From Candidatus Mcinerneyibacterium aminivorans (GTDB lineage Bacteria; Macinerneyibacteriota; Macinerneyibacteria; Macinerneyibacteriales; Macinerneyibacteriaceae): a stretch of DNA of 64,000 nucleotides. Made by a program: the position numbers and the translations under genes. The notes below the pieces were generated by a model. It saw only the letters and a list, made by a program, of their open reading frames with translations. It did no database searches and was not told the DNA's origin. The stretch is from the NCBI GenBank assembly GCA_008086245.1, contig VSIX01000065.1:31295-95294 (forward strand), read 5' to 3'. Shown piece after piece: positions 61,491 to 64,000 of the stretch (position 1 is the stretch's first letter; each line of letters begins with the position of its first letter).

Positions 61491-62822
61491 ATGTCGGAAA
61501 AAGAATATATTCATACGGTTACTATTAATAAGAAAAGATGTATTGGGTGTACCAGATGTTTAAGAGTGTGTCCTACAAAGGCTTTGAGAATAAGGAACGG
61601 AAAAGCTATAATATTACAGGACCGGTGCATAGATTGTGGCGAATGTATTAGAGTATGCCCGCAAAAGGCCATTTATTCAAAAATCGATGATCTGGATATA
61701 ATCAATAATTATAAACATAAACTGCTGGTTTATTCATCTGTTCTTATAGGACAATTTAAAAAATATAAAAATTTCAAAAAAATATTAAATTTAATGTCAT
61801 ATCTCGGTTTTGATGAAATTGTCGGGGTTGATATAGGAGCACTTATAATTTCTGATGTTATAAGAAGTTTTTTAAAACATAACAGGGACAAAACATATAT
61901 CACTACAAACTGTCCTGCGGTGGTGAGATTAATTCAGGTAAAATATCCATCGCTGATAGACAATATGCTTCCATTTAAAAATATGATGGATGTTGCCGGG
62001 GAGTATTTAAAGAAAGAGTATATGAAAAAGAATCAGGTTAAGGAAAAGAATATCGGACTTTTTTATCTTTCTCCATGTCCTTCCAAAGCGCAGGCTGTTT
62101 ATCAGCCTGAAGGAGAAGTAAAAAGAATATTTGATGGAGTGTTTAGCATGGAGGAGGTATATAACAATTTAAGGTATATAATGGAAAAAAAGGATATTCA
62201 TCTTGATAAGGATATAGAACTTGAAAATGTTACAGAAAGTTCTTTAAAATGGAGCACACTTGGTGATGTGGACAGCCAGTTTAAGGATTTTACCAGTTTA
62301 AGAATAGATGGGATAGATAATGTTATAGAATTTTTAGAGGAGATTGAAGAGGGAGATTTTAAAGAAATAGACCTTGTAGATATGTATTCCTGCCAGAATG
62401 GATGTGTAGGTGGGGTTTTTACAAATGAAAATCCTTTTGTCTGCGAGCACCGTATAAGGCATATAGCTTCTAGCTTTCCTGATTCTGTTGATGAAATACC
62501 TCCAATTTGTGAAGGAGATTACTGTTCATTATCGAAACCTCTTAAACCCAGACCGGTAGAACCTATCGACAAAAATATGAGTAATGCTGTTAAAAAGATG
62601 AAGGAAATAGAAGAAGTTTTTAAAAAATTACCAAAATTAAACTGCAGTATATGTGGAAGTCCAACATGTTATAATCTTGCAGAGGATATAGTATTAAACG
62701 AAGATGTGTCTATATATGACTGTCCCGTTGTATTGAGAAGAAATTTAAGAAATATGGCAAAAGACCTTTTTGAAATGGCGGGAAGAATCGATCCTATAGA
62801 AGAGAAGAAGGATAAGGAATAA
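61491..62822 (+). CDS. Hydrogenase-like iron-sulfur protein, probable H2/redox sensor
   Basis: 443 residues. Two N-terminal [4Fe-4S] sites (CIGCTRCLRVCP, CIDCGECIRVCP) precede an [FeFe] hydrogenase-like core. Counterparts of the H-cluster ligands are Cys141 in TTNCPAVV, Cys196 in SPCPSKAQ, and Cys301/Cys305 in SCQNGCVGG. The proton-relay position before Cys141 is Asn. A C-terminal four-Cys [4Fe-4S] domain (CSICGSPTC...DCP, near 382-410) replaces the PAS domain of HydS-type sensors. Retained ligands with altered proton path suggest sensing rather than turnover (inference). Last gene of the cluster. Confidence 0.85.
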   Translation: MSEKEYIHTVTINKKRCIGCTRCLRVCPTKALRIRNGKAIILQDRCIDCGECIRVCPQKAIYSKIDDLDIINNYKHKLLVYSSVLIGQFKKYKNFKKILNLMSYLGFDEIVGVDIGALIISDVIRSFLKHNRDKTYITTNCPAVVRLIQVKYPSLIDNMLPFKNMMDVAGEYLKKEYMKKNQVKEKNIGLFYLSPCPSKAQAVYQPEGEVKRIFDGVFSMEEVYNNLRYIMEKKDIHLDKDIELENVTESSLKWSTLGDVDSQFKDFTSLRIDGIDNVIEFLEEIEEGDFKEIDLVDMYSCQNGCVGGVFTNENPFVCEHRIRHIASSFPDSVDEIPPICEGDYCSLSKPLKPRPVEPIDKNMSNAVKKMKEIEEVFKKLPKLNCSICGSPTCYNLAEDIVLNEDVSIYDCPVVLRRNLRNMAKDLFEMAGRIDPIEEKKDKE

Positions 62823-62910
62823 AAAAATTCACAAAATGAAATTTTAGTATTAGAATAAGTATCAGTATAAGAATTCATTTCATACTAGAGAAGAAAAAAC
62901 TTTAATTTAT

Positions 62911-63092
62911 TCTTTTACTTAAGAAAAATTACATTCATACTTAGTACTCTGTATGTTGCTCCGATGTACGTTATTTAGTGTTTAGTAATATACATTTATG
63001 TTTTGTCTATAATTATTATATTAAATTTGTTTTTTTACTTCATAGGAATTACATTCAAACTTTGTGCTCTGTACGTTACTGAGATGTACGTT
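62911..63092. repeat. Two 62-bp repeats spaced exactly 120 bp between convergent genes
   Basis: Copies at 62911-62972 and 63031-63092 share about 80 percent identity, including AATTACATTCA and GATGTACGTT. Each copy also carries an internal direct repeat GTAYGTT with a 15-bp period (62951/62966 and 63071/63086). Copy 2 ends 4 bases before the stop codon of the minus-strand gene. Both flanking genes end here, so the repeat is not a promoter of either. Confidence 0.75.
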
Positions 63093-63096
63093 GTTT

Positions 63097-63780
63097 TTAA
63101 TCATAATCCGGTGGATCAACTCTGGCCATTTTCTTTAAATTTTTGAAGTAAGAAAATATATACAGGATGAAAATTATGGTTCCTAGTCCTATGCCCATTA
63201 AATCAAAGTATGTGAATGAATATCCAAAAATATTAACCATAGGCGGAGCTTTTAAGAAGAAGAAGATTGTATTAAATATCATCATAATAAGTCTTGTTTC
63301 TGTTGGGCCAAACTTGCCATATGAGAGTTTGAAAAAATCCTGTATGTACATATTAATATATGTATGAATGCTTATTAAAAAATAAGATATAACAACATAA
63401 AATGCTACATACATCTGGATAAATGGAGAAAATCCTGCACCAATACCTATAAAAAATACAGTAATGGCATCAACGTTGTGGTCTATATAGAAGCCGTATT
63501 TAGGACGCTGTATATTTCTATATCTGGCTATATTTCCATCCAGACTATCACCAAACCAGTTAACAATAAAACCAAAAGTGGCAAGCCAGAAATAAATAGG
63601 GGAAATATTTGTTAATATATAACCAATAAATATTATAACCGCGCCTGCAAACCCCAGATTTGTCATATGATCCGGAAGTATTGATTTGGGTAATCTTTTT
63701 ACTATCCATATTAAAAGCTTTTTCTCCATTGGCTGAAGTAAAGAACCGTAAATCCTACCTTTTTCTTCTTTTTCCGACAT
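63097..63780 (-). CDS. CDP-alcohol phosphatidyltransferase family protein
   Basis: 227 residues after AGGAGGGGG. An integral membrane enzyme with about six helices. The CDP-alcohol motif DSLDGNIAR ... GFYIDHNVD holds the metal-binding aspartates; between AR and G there are nine residues instead of the canonical eight. It would transfer a phosphoalcohol from a CDP-linked donor; whether the product is a phospholipid head group or an inositol-type lipid is not clear. The basic N-terminus (GSLLQPMEKKLLIWIVKRLP) is typical of bacterial members. Confidence 0.88.
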   Translation of the reverse strand: MSEKEEKGRIYGSLLQPMEKKLLIWIVKRLPKSILPDHMTNLGFAGAVIIFIGYILTNISPIYFWLATFGFIVNWFGDSLDGNIARYRNIQRPKYGFYIDHNVDAITVFFIGIGAGFSPFIQMYVAFYVVISYFLISIHTYINMYIQDFFKLSYGKFGPTETRLIMMIFNTIFFFLKAPPMVNIFGYSFTYFDLMGIGLGTIIFILYIFSYFKNLKKMARVDPPDYD

Positions 63781-63816
63781 ATTCCCCCTCCTATTTCATG
63801 TTTTACCTATTTTTTG

Positions 63817-63844
63817 ATTATAAATTGTTATAATACAAAATCAA
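63817..63844 (-). promoter_or_regulatory. Promoter of the phosphatidyltransferase gene
   Basis: On the minus strand TTGATT (63844-63839) and a perfect TATAAT (63822-63817) are spaced by 16 nt. The remaining 63845-63934 is plain AT-rich DNA. Confidence 0.6.
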
Positions 63845-63934
63845 GAAATATATTATAATTAAATAAATAAAAAAAAATATAAATAGAAAATTAAAATAAA
63901 TAAATAACAGCTTAAAATTGTTAAAAAAATTAAT

Positions 63935-64000
63935 CTAATATTGGGAGATTTTATTAATAAAATCTTCTTTTTTGGGTATTTTCTTTTCTGAAAATTTTTC
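63935..64000 (-). CDS. C-terminal tail of a gene entering from beyond the window, unknown
   Basis: The minus strand reads 21 codons (EKFSEKKIPKKEDF then INKISQY) and a TAG at 63937-63935. Composition is protein-like. A perfect 20-bp palindrome (63946-63965) lies inside this tail. Too short for family assignment. Confidence 0.4.
   Translation of the reverse strand, partial: EKFSEKKIPKKEDFINKISQY

Noticed and set aside
63946-63965. Perfect palindrome AGATTTTATTAATAAAATCT followed by T residues, possible plus-strand terminator
   Set aside because: No plus-strand gene ends nearby and the site lies in an apparent minus-strand coding tail; an AT-only palindrome of this size can occur by chance here.
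1-64000. CRISPR arrays, insertion sequences, prophage or rRNA genes
   Set aside because: No regularly spaced identical repeats, transposase, integrase or rRNA sequence was seen. The only repeat pair of note is at 62911-63092.

Overview
The window is very AT-rich and gene-dense. Nearly all genes have Shine-Dalgarno sequences of the AAGGAG/GGAGG type and lysine- and asparagine-rich proteins. Signal peptides, lipoproteins (lipobox FSC, YSC), two beta-barrel-type proteins and outer-membrane-style C-termini point to a diderm. The metabolism (NAD-linked [FeFe] hydrogenase, phosphotransacetylase, peptidases, transaminases, oxygen-sensitive quinolinate synthase, no respiratory genes) points to a strictly anaerobic, H2-evolving fermenter of peptides and sugars. 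A GH13_18 phosphorylase of the glucosylglycerate/sucrose type is compatible with, but does not prove, a salty habitat. I cannot assign the phylum from sequence alone; Halanaerobium-like lineages or a candidate phylum such as Muiribacteriota are guesses.

Layout. 1-1640 (minus): truncated membrane diguanylate cyclase behind a HAD phosphatase. 1942-2196: tRNA-Gly, tRNA-Cys, tRNA-Leu. 2301-9885: exported PepF, a pseudouridine synthase, a ComB-like phosphatase, then a tightly overlapping envelope set (GT2 glycosyltransferase, UPF0104 protein, AI-2E permease, SfsA). 9949-14812: small membrane protein, GH13_18 phosphorylase, isoaspartyl dipeptidase, a coiled-coil protein, HD hydrolase, small beta-barrel protein. 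15211-21553: nadA-mutS2, a double-domain ThyX, a cupin, a structured leader and tmcAL. 21820-29941: RsbU-like phosphatase, a minus-strand lipoprotein/outer-membrane pair, and a response regulator with a multi-PAS histidine kinase. 30117-36056: DUF1015, pta, class I aminotransferase, M20 peptidase, then lysine 6-transaminase. 36182-38319: STAS protein and DUF4139 protein.

38339-51969 is one long, mostly overlapping run: DUF512 radical SAM protein, Der, PlsY, a B12/radical SAM-DUF2344 fusion, RNase G, a lipoprotein, RecG, and a 1134-residue protein that joins a DinG/XPD-type iron-sulfur helicase to a UvrD-like SF1 ATPase.

52196-58810 encodes an unusual [FeFe] hydrogenase: HydA plus two complete NuoE/NuoF-like pairs, a cysteine-free HndB-like protein, and a second NuoF whose thioredoxin-like N-terminus has also lost its cysteines. 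Two near-identical 17-bp direct repeats lie upstream. 59060-62822 is a separately promoted regulatory-looking cluster: two DRTGG proteins, PHP, HATPase, RsbW-like kinase, and a hydrogenase-like Fe-S protein that keeps the H-cluster cysteine ligands but not the proton-relay cysteine. Together with the RsbU-like phosphatase and STAS protein elsewhere in the window, this suggests redox or H2 sensing feeding a partner-switching network (inference). The window ends with a 120-bp-spaced repeat, a CDP-alcohol phosphatidyltransferase and the tail of another minus-strand gene.
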